This document shows, piece after piece, positions 13,636-26,905 of a DNA stretch of 64,000 nt; within the stretch, counting starts at the first letter, position 1; each line of letters starts with the position of its first letter. The stretch is taken from assembly GCA_037975125.1 (NCBI GenBank), contig CM075852.1, positions 9,284,283-9,348,282 on the forward strand, written 5' to 3'. The position numbers were made by a program, and so were the translations under genes. Below the pieces are notes generated by a model. The model worked only from the letters and a program-made list of their open reading frames with translations. It searched no databases and was not told the DNA's origin. The DNA comes from Latrodectus hesperus. Its lineage: Eukaryota > Arthropoda > Arachnida > Araneae > Theridiidae.

Positions 13636-15152
13636 CACTCGTGTCCATAAATTTGGGATAATACAAGTTCAGGCAAAGAGAGACAGAAGCAAAACAAATG
13701 TAAAGTCTATTTATGAAACAAAAGGTAAAGATCAGAAAAGATGCTATATGTTTGACATCATTAATAAAAATTGCGATATTTACTCCCTGGAGCAAATTTT
13801 AAAAAAGAACCTAGTTACAAAAACCAATATAACATGGTTGGTATGATGGTTAATACATAGTATTAACCCCCAGACGATGCAATACAGGCCGTACAACGCC
13901 TAGGTATGATGAGTATTAAATTATCGATCTGATCTTGGGGAATATTACACCACTCACATCAAACAATGCTCTCCCGTGTTCCGGTAGACATGTGGGAGGG
14001 GGTTCACGGGCTGCAATTCGTCGGCCAAGCATGTCACACACATGCTCTAATGGATTCAAGTCCGGTGAATATGCTGGCCAGGCCATACGGGTAATATCTT
14101 CCGACTAAAGGCATTCGTCTACAATGTTTGCACGGTAAGAACGGGTGTTGTCATCCATAAACAGAAATTCTGCACCCATGGATCCCCGAAACAAACGTAC
14201 ATGTTGTTCCAGAACGGCATCCCGATAAATCTGGCCTGTCATAATTACATTCTGAGCATGCAGAATAGTTCTGGAACCCAGAATAATTCCTCCCCAAATG
14301 AGCAATCCTGGACCACCGTACGGTGTCGTTCAATGATGTTCCCTTGGTGGTAACGAGTACCTGGCCCTTTTCATATGAAAGTCCGGTTAGAATCAGACTG
14401 AAAGCTAAACTTGGACTCGTCTGAAAACATCTCACAAGACCACTGTTGCGGTATTCACAATGCATGCGCTCTACTTCAGGCTAACCGCCTACGGTTAGTA
14501 GGCTACAGTGAGTTGCGGTAAGTGTAACACATCTGACAGGCCTACGAGCATATAGACCCAATATGCCAATATCCCAATACGCCAATATGCGTCTGTACAC
14601 AGTTTGTGTTGATACTGTCAAACTGGTCGCTGAAGAGAGCTGACGAGATAGGTCTGATGCTGTGCTCTGCCTGTTTCTTTTGGCAGTAAGTGCCAAATAC
14701 TGGTCCTCATTCGGCGTTGTAACTCGGGGTGACCTGTGCTGTAATGTCCACTCACATTACCATCATCTTGGAACCGTTGCCAAAGCTTGCAGATGACACT
14801 CTAGGCAATTCCAAGTTCTTCGGATACTTCCAGCTGGGTATGTTCACATTCCAGACAACCGACAATTCTACCACGTAAAACATGATCCAAATGCTTCCTT
14901 TGTGCCTTAACTATGCGGTTATTGCACTGAAAGGCTTTTTAAGCGCTTGTGAACAATTTTACTTCTTTGCAACCATTCCTTGCATACACATACGTCATTG
15001 TGATGTACTACCGGCGCCATCGGGTGGTTTCTTTTAATTTGCATATTATTCTTCAAGATGTGTGCGATAATTCTACACGTGAAAGATACATTATATTTTA
15101 GAGTTCAATTTATGGGGAATTCTGAATTATCCTTAAATTATGGACTTGGGTG
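13636..15152 (-). mobile_element. Tc1-like (DD34E) transposon, nested
   Basis: This is a 1517-bp element with TA at 13634-13635 and 15153-15154. The left terminal inverted repeat (CACTCGTGTCCATAAATTTG) pairs with the right one (as reverse complement, CACCCAAGTCCATAATTTAAG) with a few mismatches. The transposase reads on the minus strand and is broken. The target was the left terminal repeat of an older mariner, since mariner sequence continues on both sides. Confidence 0.92.
13870..14900 (-). pseudogene. Tc1 transposase pseudogene (DD34E)
   Basis: The reading frame begins with a helix-turn-helix region near 14890 (LRGRIVGCLE, then LEVSEELGIA). It meets a TAG where Gln is expected, then shifts frame near 14725. 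It continues as LALTAKRNRQSTASDLSRQL and then the YARRPVRC region. The three catalytic positions are still visible: FSDES near 14420, MDDN near 14155 and SPDLNPLEH near 14060. The last two are 34 residues apart, as in the Tc1 family. Stops and at least two more frameshifts lie between them. A small duplication of CCAATA(T/C)-type units near 14560-14590 adds residues in the DNA-binding part. The gene is dead. Confidence 0.9.
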
Positions 15153-16396
15153 TATTTTGAATAGTATAAGTTTTAAAATTATATTTAATGTAAATTAAGA
15201 ATGCTTAAAGCTGTCTCTTACAGCATTAATGCACTTCTATCGACAAATTTTACAAACAGTAAATACCTCAAGCCTTTAATTTCCAAGAAATGAAGGAAAT
15301 GAGGCAAAAATAACAGTTAAAAATCAATTTATAACCTCCTTCAAGCTAATGTTTGGAATAAAAACGGTATTAATATAAGTTCTTTTTAGATATAAAAATA
15401 GCTACTAATTTTACATAGCTAAATCAAGTGAATAGAGTGGATGTTCTATTACCATAATGTGATGCAGTTTTTTTTTTCAAGAAATTCTTCCTTAATGATG
15501 AGATGAGTTGTCCTTCTTCAAAGTATTTCTGAAAAACAGTAGAGTACCAGTTGGTCTTTGTTGTCTTCAATTCTTCAAGCTTAATAGTTTTGATCAATCC
15601 TTTATATTTCCAAAAACCATTATGTTTTACTTTTTCATGTAATGTTTCCTTTTCACCAAGAAATTGAAACGTGGGAGTGGGATCTTTATCAAAAAGTCAT
15701 ATTTTACTTTCAGCGTCTTGGAACTTCAAAAAATGATAGATGTGTTTCTTATTGCCAGTAGCAATTTTAGAAATAATGAGAGACTCAACAAGTTAGGTAA
15801 TTTAAAGATATTTTTTTATTCTGAAAGTTCATCCCTCTGACACTAAGTGTAATTAAGAATAACACTATAACAATCCTTTTTCCATTAAACAATTCTTCAA
15901 AAATAATTTTATATTTAGATCGGCAGATCTAATGTTAAACTTCTTATATAATTTAGAAAATAAAAAGACTATCAGTTAATATTTTCTGAATTGTAGGCTT
16001 ATAATTCTTGATTGCAACTGGCAGCGGTTTTCCTGTGTAATTTTCATTCTAAAGAGAAATGAGACTGCTGAGAAATTCTGTAAACAATTTGAATATAATA
16101 ATGCAATAGGAAGTTTCATTTTCAGCTGTTAATTGTAAATGTTGAAAAAAGTTTTTTGTTTTAATTTCACTTTATAATTATAGAACATCATAACACAATA
16201 ATATTCTGATATTTTCGCTTTTTTTAACTCCATATTTTCATTTACTTTGAAGTTATGCTTCATTAAACTACTTGCGATAAGCAAATAAAAAACATCTAGT
16301 GAAATAAAAAAAATCATATTTTAAACTGTAACCATTAATTTTATCAAACCTTTATCGACTGCGTGTATTTAAAAATTTTTAGAATGATTCTCTTAA

Positions 16397-19300
16397 TCAT
16401 ACGTATTCAAGTAAGTTGCATTATTTAATTTTATAATATTAAAAAATTACATTCAAATTATAAAATTAAATAATCCAAGTTATCTCTTTCCCTCTTTTTT
16501 ATAAAAAATGAATCCCAAATAATAGAAAATCAATTAAAATTTAAAATGCCTATTAAAATGATAAAATATTTATATACCTATTCCTTATGCATATCACCAA
16601 TATTACAGAACCATAAGAAGGCTCTTTTTGCAGTATTATATTTAAAATAAGTCCAATTAAATAAGAATAGTATAATACAAGGATAATAAATGTTTCATTT
16701 GATTATAACTTGGTTCTTCTACATTCTGCTTACAAACATTGAAAATCAGTTGGATCAAGTATCTGTCAATAATATTTAAATACAATTGTTTATCAGAAAA
16801 ATTTGAAAGTTGAGAAATTTATTTTTAAACCCGTACACGTTGAAAACGTCTATTTCGACCAAAAATGATAAATTTATTTTATTCTTTCGTTAAATAAGGA
16901 ATTTAAATAACTTTCCAAAACAGGTTTGTTTTTATCTCTACGTTAATTAGATTCCGAGATATGAAGGATCTCGTAAGAATTAGGAAACCAAAAGTGTTTA
17001 AAGGAACGGAAGTGGGCGTTTGAAGGGCCAAAATGATGTTAAAAATTAGTTTAAACAGTGTTTAATTTTCAAATATAAATTTAGTGAGCATTTAAAAAAT
17101 ATATAATATACTTTTCCGGAAATCAATCAGCAAATCAAATAAAAAATTAATCAGCAAATATAATAATTTCTTATATCATATTTCTTATAAAATAAAAGAC
17201 ACGATATTTTAATCTTTAAATGCGATTTTCTCAGAATTGGTTTTTCCCTATAATTTGCCTGCTTCAAAAATGATAACTCAAAATATTTTCATAATATAAC
17301 TATGAAATTGCATGAGCTTCATCTGTGTGTGTGTATATTGTTTTCTAGCGAATGTACTAAAATAATTTTAATCACTTAATTATTTCCCAAATTATGGCCT
17401 GTTATTCGAATAATGGCATAAGAAATTTGGCTAAAATTTTAGTATAAATATTCAACTGGCCGTAATTTTTTTTCCTTTTTGACAAAAACTTAAGATTTTA
17501 GTACATGTTCTAGATAACAACAGATTATTTGGTATTAATTTTTTCAAATAAGTTTAATAGTTTTTGATGTAGTTTTAGGATATTGATGTAGTTTTTTTAG
17601 ATATTGATGTAGTTTTTGACACTTTTTAAGTTTCTTTAAAATATGCTTAAAACTGTATGCATATTTAACATATCTGAATAATAATATTGGCATACATCAA
17701 ATATTAGTTGCTCAATATAAATGTTTTCTAAAATTAGATAAGAAAAATAGTTATAAAGTATATATGAAGTGTATTTCAAAACACGTACTCCGAACGTGTT
17801 CGGGTACCTTGATTCAGATTTATTACTAAATAAAATCAAAACATATTGAAATAATAAACTCTCATCTTACACTTTTCATTTTTCTATTTTTATGAATGTT
17901 CATATATGTCATTTTCTACATAGTCTATTTAATTCACTTGATCACTTCTTTTATTCTGTCTTTTAAAAATTAAAAATTTATTTGAAATGCTTGCTATTTT
18001 GCTTTAAAAATTGCTCCTAAAATTCCAAAGTAAAGAAGTTTAGTTTCATTAACTTATTTTCTGACAGAAATTCAGAAAATGACGAATTCGTGCATTTGAC
18101 CCCTAAATTAGGGGACATGATTCGAATCTTTATTTTAGTAATATTAATAAATGTTTATTTATTATCCAATTTATACAATTATAAGCAGATAATTATCAAG
18201 AATTTTTTAATATTATTTGCTGTGATTCCTTATTAATGTTCTCTTATGTTATGAGCTGAAATATAAAGTATTTCCCTTTATATATTGAATAATTTAATTA
18301 TTAATTAATAGTAATTATGAAAAATATTTATGATTAACATCATAACTTTTTTTACCCTTTTTCATATCGATATTATTTTAAAATGTTGAACATTTCATAA
18401 TTAAAATCAATTTTGTAAAGAGTGGAGTAAAGAAACTAATGAGTAATATATTAAGCATCATTATTATTTATAAATATTCAATAATTTTCATACGCGCGCT
18501 ATAAAGTTAAATTTAAAACTATCTGGTCAGCAATTTATATACAAATTATTAACTATATAATATAATATTTTCAACCTCAAGCTTTATTTTATATGAGCTA
18601 ACATACATATTTTGTCTATATGCATATTCCTAATTGCAAAAATGATGCAAAGTTTTGATTAATATTTTAAATTATTGCAGTATTGATATCAATTATGAAA
18701 TAATTGAAACTGTTTTAATCTTTTCAATTGTTGCTACAATTATTTACCAAGTTAATTTCCCATTAAGATTAAATACTAGATACTTATTATTTATTTATTA
18801 ACTTTTTTATTATAACTTATTATTTAAATTATTATTATTATTATTTATTATTAACTTAATAGTTATTTCGGTATTTATAGATATACATAAATTAAACAAA
18901 AAAGCTTGAATTAATTCATTAAGACTATCTTTTTCGAATTAAAAAATTAGATGAATTATTTAACATCATAAAAAGGTCCATCCAACACTCTCTTTAAAGA
19001 TTAACATTTCCTGAAGCATTGAGCAATTATTTTCCTTCTTCTTTTTTGTTAAATGTACATTTGATCAATTATCATTTACATTCTGAAATATTCTCAAATA
19101 TTGCATCTTAAACACATGAAGAAAATGTACTTTATTGCATCGTTCAAAGTCCACAGCATTATTTAATCTCTCAAAAGACTTTGTAACAAATAAATTGCTT
19201 CCTCCTCCAATTAGATTTCAGAAATATTTAGAAACTCTTTATGTCTTGAGCTTTTTTACATAATCAAGCTTTTAGGGAAATAAGATGAGATGAACAAGCA

Positions 19301-22300
19301 ATAAATTTAATTTTTCCCTCTCCATTAATATTTAAAAGACTTTGCTTTAAGATAACTGAATTATGAACAGTTCCTAAGTTCATCTTGCTTCTCTCACTCA
19401 ATATTCGGGAATGATTCTCGTCAAATTCCCTTTTATTCATATTATGAAGCTGGAAAACACAGCATTTAATGAATTAACAATCTCCATTTTTAAAAGTTAT
19501 TTAAATTTTCTCGATAATTTTCGTAAGAACTGAAAATTCTGTTTTCCTGATTTAATTAATTAATAAAAAATATAGTTTCGGTATTGTATAAAAGAATATC
19601 AATCTAATTTCTTGGAGTATTTAATGGTCATTCACATACATTGCTTGAACTTCATTAAATTAGAATATTTTTTATTTCACTGAAACTTTTGAAGGTAAAT
19701 TTATTTATTAACAGTTGAATTAAGTTGTGTAATTAACATATACTCTAATTTTATAATAAAAACTTTAAAATAGTTCGTTTCATATTGATTTATAAGAGGC
19801 ACATAATTTCAATTCCCATGATTAAAACTAAAAAAATTATTAATTTTTTCAAATTTAATCTATTTGTAGATGAAATGTTTTATAAATAAAGCAATAATAA
19901 ATTAAAAAATTTAAATTTCATAAATAATTTATAAGAAGGGAGAAATAATGAACAATAAAATATGTTATGATAAATGAAACGTGATATTAATCTTCGATTC
20001 AAGAAAAGATTAACAAAACTATTTTTAAAAAAAAACTGTTTTAACAAAATAGCTGCAGTATAAATAATTTTGCCATTTTTAAAATAACATACTAAGAAAT
20101 AGTATTTTAATTAGCAATTTGTTTACTCAAAAATTAAATAAAAGGTATAGAAAATTAAAAATTTGATGTGACTCATAAATTAGATATAAATTGAAATTTG
20201 ATATAGAATAAAGATAAAAATTAAAAATTAGATGTATCTTAATATAAGCAAGTAAAATTATAAATATTTTTTCATAAATTTAAAAAGTAATTTTTTTCTA
20301 ATTTGCCTCGTTAATTTAATACATTTCAAAATTAATTAAAATATTATTGGTAATCATTTTTTTATATGAATAATGTTATTCTTGAGCTAAAACATTGAGG
20401 GTTATTTAATTTTATTTCGAAAATAATATATAATTTTATCACAAGAATATATAAGGAGAATATGTAATGAGAATATATTACAATAGTATATAAATAAATT
20501 ATGGAGAATACTGTGGTTGTTTATGATTATTTTTTCATCTTTGTCATATCAATGTTTTTATACAGTTTTTAGAGCAAGCTCATATTTTTTTCTTTTTACT
20601 TCTGAAATAAATTCCTTTAATTATTGCAGTTATAAAGCTTGATGTGGAAAACATACATTTACTAAATACACGTTAAACATTTCGAAAAAGACTTCAATGT
20701 TTAATTATTTTTTACATATTTATAGTGCTCTGAGAAATGCTTTAAAAACGATGAAATACTTAATTTAAGTTATCTAAACAAATTATTCTAGATATCAAAT
20801 GATAAACTTCATATTTATGTAACAAGAATTCCACCATTACCATAATTACATTACCACGCTTTAAAAACTCCTTTCAGATTCTTTGAGAATTCTCTCATTA
20901 CCACATCAAAATGCATTAATATCACATATGCCTGTGAAGTATGTGCTTCTGAACTTTGAGAAGAAAATTTTCCAAACATTTATCAGTCAGTCCATTTCAA
21001 TAACAGACATTACTTTACAAGCATTACAATATCTGACCAGAAAATTAATTTTGTATTAAGGAAGAACCCTGTTTTCAAAAAAAAACCCTTTGAAATGCGT
21101 TGGAAAGGATTTAATGACTTATAAAATTATAAACAAATGTATGCTGCTAAAATCGCTAATTTTTATAAATTCCAAAATATTTTACAAATTTTATTAAAGA
21201 AAAAATTTTAATTTCTCTGTAAAACAAAACAGGTAGAAAATTAAGCACAGATATGTGTTTAATTCAACCTAAAATAATTTTGATTTCATTTTAATTGCTC
21301 TCGTCTTTTAATCTTCATCAAACACAATTCACTTTTCTGAAAGCATACTTAAAAGAATCAGACTATTTTTATCATTATCTATCCAAAGGGAAGTGAAAAG
21401 AATTCTATGGGAAAGAAATTTCTTCATTGACTAAAATTGTAATTTTACGACTTTAAATTGATGATATTGAAACTTTTTTTAAGAAAGAAAATATCTTATA
21501 TTTAATCTTTCAGAACCATTAGTGAATCAAAGTTAATTTTAATAGACTATTTCGTTTTCATTTGGATTCTACGATAAGAAAAAAGATTAATCATAAAAAG
21601 AGTATTTTGCTTGTGATAATATAAAGTGAAATTGGAAATAGAATTTTTAGATCAATTTCCATTAACTCTCATTCTGTAATATCTTTGTTACTACTTTTAT
21701 TCAAGAGGTAAATTTAGTCGTGAGCAAGAGAATAATTTAAAATATTTCTTTCAGTTTTTATACGTCATCATTTACGTCATCGAAACCCAGTAAATTGGAA
21801 TTTTTTGTAATGAGTGATGTATAACACGAATTAATCAATTTGTAAAATGCACGAATCCTATGTTCCTATACCAGTAAAAAATTAAGCCTTTATTTAACCG
21901 TAAAATTATCCTTAAGAAACTAATCTTGTTTTGTTAAAAAGAGCTTAAATGGACAGTTTAGTTGAACATTACAATGAGTTGTAATAAATGACCTCTATGA
22001 TTTTAAGATAAAACTATAAACACATTATTAAGACACAGTTCTTTGTCAGTGTATCATGAGAGTTTTCTTTTCTGCTAAAGTTTCTTTATAGCTACATTTT
22101 TAAAAAAATTGTAATTTAGAATATTTAGGAACAATACCATTTATTTTATGGCCGTTTATTTGAAAATAGACTGTAATTTTCTATAAATATAATCTTATTC
22201 ATTTAAAAGTTTAAAAAAAATTTCATATAATCTTTTTCATGAAAAATGTCTTTGAAATATATTTATTGATATATCCTAAAAACGTCGGTTACAAATTAGA

Positions 22301-24061
22301 AAATATGCCTGCTAAAAAACACATATTAAAATTATTTCAATAAAAATACATATTTTTTAAATTGCTTAAATTATAAATGTGATATAAAATTGCGAATATA
22401 AAAAGTTTGATTATATGGTTTTTCATGTATCATTCAATTTTTGATAGAACATATCAAAAATTGAACAATTCTTGTAAAAAGTCCTTGTTTGGATTGGAAG
22501 TAATTTTTATGTGCAAAACAAGAATTCCTGAACCTTTGTATTTTATTGACAAATAGCATTATGCTCAAAAGATTTTACCGAATTCAAGATTTTTTTCATT
22601 TTTTAGAGTAATTAAAACATTTTGCTTTTCTTAAATAAAGAATAAAAAATACAAATAATTAAACCATTTATAAAAGAAAGTAATCAACAAAATAAATTTA
22701 TTACTAAATACCTTGTACATTTTTCAACTTATATATAAAAAATTTTACATAAAAAATAATTGGATATAAATTTATGAAATATAATTTTGCTTATGTGTAT
22801 ACAAGATACATAATTTCTAGTAAATCTTCAGCAACTGTTTTATTTGGTTACTGAACAAGTATTCTTTAAATCACTGTATCATAGTTCCTTATAAACTTAA
22901 AAAGTCAACCACTGATGTACTTAAGTAACTTTCAACAGCATTTAATATTTTTTGTATGACTGGCAATTAGTATAGGAGCAATATTTATTTGATTTTGCAT
23001 GTGCATGTCACAGAAATAGTCTAATTGATCCAGTCTTTTGCCTAATGCAGACGATAATCTAAGAGACCATCCAATAATGGTGGAATTTCATCAAAAACGC
23101 ATTAGGGGTTTCTCGTTAATGAAGATCAAAAGTACCAAGGTCCTCCTTCACTGTGACCGCCAGAGAAATTAATCAGTATTAAAAGGTAATTACAGTACAC
23201 TTAGGTGCGAAACGTTAATGCGCTTAGCAAATGGCCTCATATGCTTTTTTTTCCTTTTTCACTGATTTATTTTGACGGAAATTGGCAACATTATCGTATC
23301 GATACATCTTTAAGATACTTAAATAATTGATATCTATCAATAATAGCTATAGTGCCTTTTACATTAATTACACACGCTAAACTACTCCAGATAATATAGT
23401 TTTTAACTATTAAATTTTAAGTGATTGGTACGAGTTGATATAAATCACAGTTACCATAGAAAAAGTAATTCTGATTTTAAAGAATATTTAATTATAAATA
23501 TATTGCTACACACACACTGAAAATTTAAAAGTAGATGCATTTTACAAGGTTTTGAAGACTGAAGAGGATATTTTATTCCTTTTATATAATATTATCACAT
23601 AACATAGAAATAATTTTAAAATTAATGATTTAAAATTTTGGCAAATGATAAATAATTTTACATCTGTTTGTTACAAATGTTTTACATCTTCCTCGTAAAC
23701 AGTATTTTTATAACAAGTAGAAAAGGCGTAAAATAATTGATTATTTATTTTATCTGTTTAATGATTTTAAATTAGTTAATTAAAATTATTCCCATTAGAG
23801 ATGATATTTATTCCAATTTAAATGTTTTCTCATAAATACAAATAATATCAATAATTCAAGACTAAAAAGTAAAAATCAAATGCGTTTTGAACGTAATTTA
23901 TACGTTTATTGTATTTAAAATATTATTATTACTAAAGTAAATTTCAAAGAAGTACATATAATGATTTGTGGGCTTCAGCTAAATATAAGATGAATATTAA
24001 ATTTAATTACAACTCAGTATTTTATATGAAGTAAATTTCTTATGAAACAAATATGGTTCGA
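16397..24061. other. Long AT-rich non-coding stretch
   Basis: In about 7.6 kb I see no gene, RNA or clear transposon. Two small things stand out. A 3-fold repeat of about 20 bp containing GATGTAGTTTTT lies at 17560-17617. A less AT-rich block lies at about 23030-23260, listed separately. The reading frame at 17636-17839 (minus) has no recognisable feature. Confidence 0.45.
23030..23260. promoter_or_regulatory. Candidate conserved non-coding block
   Basis: This stretch is clearly less AT-rich than the several kb on each side. It carries TTAATGAAG, TTAATCAG, GGTAATTA and CGTTAATGCGC, which look like homeodomain-type TAAT sites. It has no open frame. The block is about 3.7 kb upstream of the microexon. 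Cross-species conservation would be needed to support it. Confidence 0.25.
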
Positions 24062-24240
24062 TGTAGGATAAAGTACACCTTGGTTTGGTGGAAATTTTGA
24101 TGATAAAATTTAATTTCTGGTAAAACCGTATCTTATATAGTTTAGCTTATGTATAATTGCAGTGGCCATCTTGATAATCACATCTTGGTACCTATCTGGC
24201 GTCAAAAATAATAATAATAATAATAATGTGAAATCAAGGG
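24062..24240. repeat. Second copy of a dispersed repeat, ending in (AAT)n
   Basis: It shares with 4076-4146 a CCTTGGTTTGG motif and a near-identical core, TGATAAAATTTAATTTC, in the same order and spacing. An (AAT)n run follows at about 24207-24227. The family is not one I recognise. Confidence 0.5.
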
Positions 24241-24880
24241 GTTCTCGATTTTAAACTTTTACCACAAATCTTATGAGACAATTTTTTGTTCCATTTATCA
24301 AATAGTCAAATTGTTTTTGGTTGTTATAAGGCTCTTTGGATTGCCCATTGGGTATTGGTGACCATAGAATTTTTTGTAGATGGCGATTGGTAATTTCATG
24401 TCTTAAGCATGAAAATTAAATTCATTTCAAAGCTTTTATACGGACAAATACTTGTATTCCTCTATAATTGTTCTGACAGCATTGATCTCAAACTTAAGAT
24501 TGTATGCTCCAAAATGTGAAATCTTAACCCCAGATTGTTTTGAGCCTCACAAAGCAAACATAAAATGCGTTGTCATAGACATTTCCATTTTAAACAGCAA
24601 AAAAAGGAAATTTAAAACTGTAATTGTTTCACATATTTCCCATAGTTCACAAATTTTATAGTCATCTTCATACTTCATCCAAATTATTCCACATTTTTTA
24701 AACATTTTATAATAAAAAGTTTCCATAAAGTTTCCTGTTGTATTTTTAACCATTTTTTAATATCTTTTTGGAAATTTTCTTTTCCAAAATTAGAATGGCA
24801 TGTCAATTTAAAATCAATTCACCAACAGTATAACTGCTCTTTTTATGAATAAAAGAAAGCAATGGAAGTTCCCGTTTTAA
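24241..24880. other. AT-rich non-coding stretch
   Basis: Short overlapping frames at 24452-24661 (plus) and 24547-24753 (minus) have no recognisable domain. I see no splice-site context that would make them exons. Confidence 0.4.
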
Positions 24881-25522
24881 AATGAAATTTTATGAAAACT
24901 CTCATTTTAGAAGATCGTTAACAATAAATATTAAAGTGAATAAACTGCAGCTAATTAACGCAGTCCCTTTATATAAGAATTATACTGAAAGAAATATGAA
25001 TTTCAGTGGCGATAAAATTTTCCAACTTTTTACCTCCCCATTTCTAAGTTCACCCATGAGTGCATTGGATCGGAATAGCAGTCACTGTCAACGAAATGAA
25101 ATTTTATGAAAACTCTCATTTTAGAAGATCGTTAACAATAAATATTAAAGTGAATAAACTGCAGCTAATTAACGCAGTCCCTTTATATAAGAATTATACA
25201 TAAAGAAATATAAATTTCAGTGGCGATAAAATTTTCCAACTTTTTACCTCCCCATTTCTAAGTTCACCCATGAGTGCATTGGATCGGAATAGCAGTCACT
25301 GTCAACGAAATGAAATTTTATGAAAACTCTCATTTTAGAAGATCGTTAACAATAAATATTAAAGTGAATAAACTGCAGCTAATTAACGCAGTCCCTTTAT
25401 ATAAGAATTATACTGAAAGAAATATAAATTTCAGTGGCGATAAAATTTTCCAACTTTTTACCTCCCCATTTCTAAGTTCACCCATGAGTGCATTGGATCG
25501 GAATAGCAGTCACTGTCAACGA
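24881..25522 (+). repeat. Tandem triplication of a 214-bp unit
   Basis: The three units are 24881-25094, 25095-25308 and 25309-25522. They are nearly identical. The differences I see cluster in one short stretch (TACTGAAAGAAATATGAA, TACATAAAGAAATATAAA and TACTGAAAGAAATATAAA). Each unit has a CAGCTAATTAACGCAG core with a TAATTA site. Because 214 is not a multiple of three, the frames 24882-25109 and 25274-25531 change between units, so coding is unlikely. The unique DNA on the right (25523-25760) has similar balanced composition. Confidence 0.95.
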
Positions 25523-26884
25523 CGCCTTTGAATTAGATTAATTTCTCAATGCCTTTTCAGTTCTGTCACACGGTACTAGTTACTGAGGGCGAACCTTCCA
25601 ATTACATTTCGAACTGAAGCCGTTGCATTTGAAGATCGATGTTGCGATGACGATGTGAATTGGGAAGGTATTTAGTGAAAATGAACTCCATTTCAATGAG
25701 CTTCAACTCCTTCACTGCTTTGTCGTAACATTTTCTCATTGGGTTCAAAATGATTATCTGATGTTAATACAAAGTATTGGCTATATGTTAATTGTTAAAT
25801 TTGCATAAATATGATTGTGCATTCATTAAAAATATATACTTCTGAAGTTGAATTATTGAAACAAGGTTAATTGGGAATATTTCTGATAACATGTTTTTAC
25901 TTAGGAGATTAATACTTTATTTTTTTGGTGTAAAACAAGAGAAAAAGTATTAGTCTCTCTATAGTATCATTTATAGAATATAATAAATTTACTTTCAAAA
26001 TTATTAATTTTACTGCCATTAAATATTCTAATGCCTTAAATGACATGTTTTTAATAATTGTATATTAACATAAATAATAATCGGTATAAAGTTTTATTTT
26101 TATATTTATTAATCAATTAACTTTAATTCTGTTCAAATCATATTATCCTAAGTTTGCAGTATTGATGACATTTCTAATAAAATATTTAAGTACAATGAAA
26201 CTATTTTTATAATTACATTTATAAAAATTTTAAATATTAATGTATTAGTATTATTACTTAAAATCACTTTAAAAAAGATTATACTGCGAAGTAAATTTTA
26301 TGTCTAAATTGGAAGTAGACAAATTGTACATAGAAGTGGCGTGACTCAATAAATAATTTCAATAATATGTATACTCCAAAAATGGTTTTTATAAAGTTAA
26401 TAAATGAAAATTATATATTATCAAATTATTTGCGTTAAGCATTTTTCAATATAATGAGTGTATTGTTTATAATAGGTAAGATAACATATGCACATATATA
26501 TAATTGGTTATAATATTAATTTAACCACCATTTTTGACTCTGTATTGTTAAGAATACTGATGTTTAATAAAAATGGCAGTAACTAATAATCTGCATTCAT
26601 ATATATGCTTATTCTTTTTGTTATTTCTAAAATATATCTATAGAAATTTAAAGAAAAGGTAAAAAAATTTTTATTTTATTTGTTTAATGTTCTTAAGGTA
26701 ATTTAAATATTTTAAATAATTCTTAAATACTATTATTTATGCATTTCTAGGATTACTGTGTGAGTTGTTAACGCTCTTAATAGGAAAAAATGATAAGAAA
26801 TTTATTATCTAATGACTTTTAGTTTAGTTTTCTTAATTTATGTGTTTTTAGTATTTTACTGAGCATTGCATTATTTTCTTTCAG
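25523..26884. other. Non-coding stretch leading to the microexon
   Basis: About 25523-25760 is less AT-rich and looks like the single-copy continuation of the block duplicated on its left. From about 25760 to the microexon the DNA is plain AT-rich sequence, presumably intron. I see no exon here. Confidence 0.4.
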
Positions 26885-26905
26885 TTGAGAGACCACAAGC
26901 TGAAG
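26885..26905 (+). CDS. Microexon (21 nt) of a CUB-LDLa (NETO-like) gene
   Basis: This 21-nt exon is inferred from its splice sites and reading frame. It is preceded by TTATTTTCTTTCAG and followed by GTAAGT, and its last bases (GAAG) complete a strong AAG|GTAAGT donor. The next exon needs an incoming single base (phase 1). Read in that phase, the microexon gives xTT-GAG-AGA-CCA-CAA-GCT-GAA-G, that is E-R-P-Q-A-E and then E-C at the junction with the CUB exon at 29905. There is no stop, and the length is a multiple of three, so it could be skipped without a frameshift. It would encode a short charged linker just before the CUB domain. The exon upstream was not found in this window. A chance match to splice signals is the alternative. 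Confidence 0.65.

Larger units (their letters stand above)
13618..16396 (-). mobile_element. Ancient mariner relic split by a nested Tc1 insertion
   Basis: The right part (about 15155-16396) follows the minus-strand mariner at 5756-7018 motif by motif. Matches include the TGCACTTCTATCGACAAATTTTAC block near 15230, AATACCTCAAGCC near 15267, the ATCAAGTGAATA...GGATGTTCTATT block near 15423, and a right terminal repeat near 16360-16396. The left terminal repeat survives only as GGGTTACGTTGAAAT at about 13620-13634. The transposase is too decayed to read. A Tc1 element (13636-15152) separates the two parts. The frame 16129-16317 (minus) is part of this relic. Confidence 0.7.

Noticed and set aside
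13523..13846. A 107-residue plus-strand frame
   Set aside because: It starts in flanking DNA and runs across the mariner and Tc1 terminal repeats, so it is a chance frame.
24882..25531. Frames of 75 and 85 residues with similar protein sequence
   Set aside because: They arise from the 214-bp tandem repeat. The unit is not a multiple of three and the frame is not kept between units.
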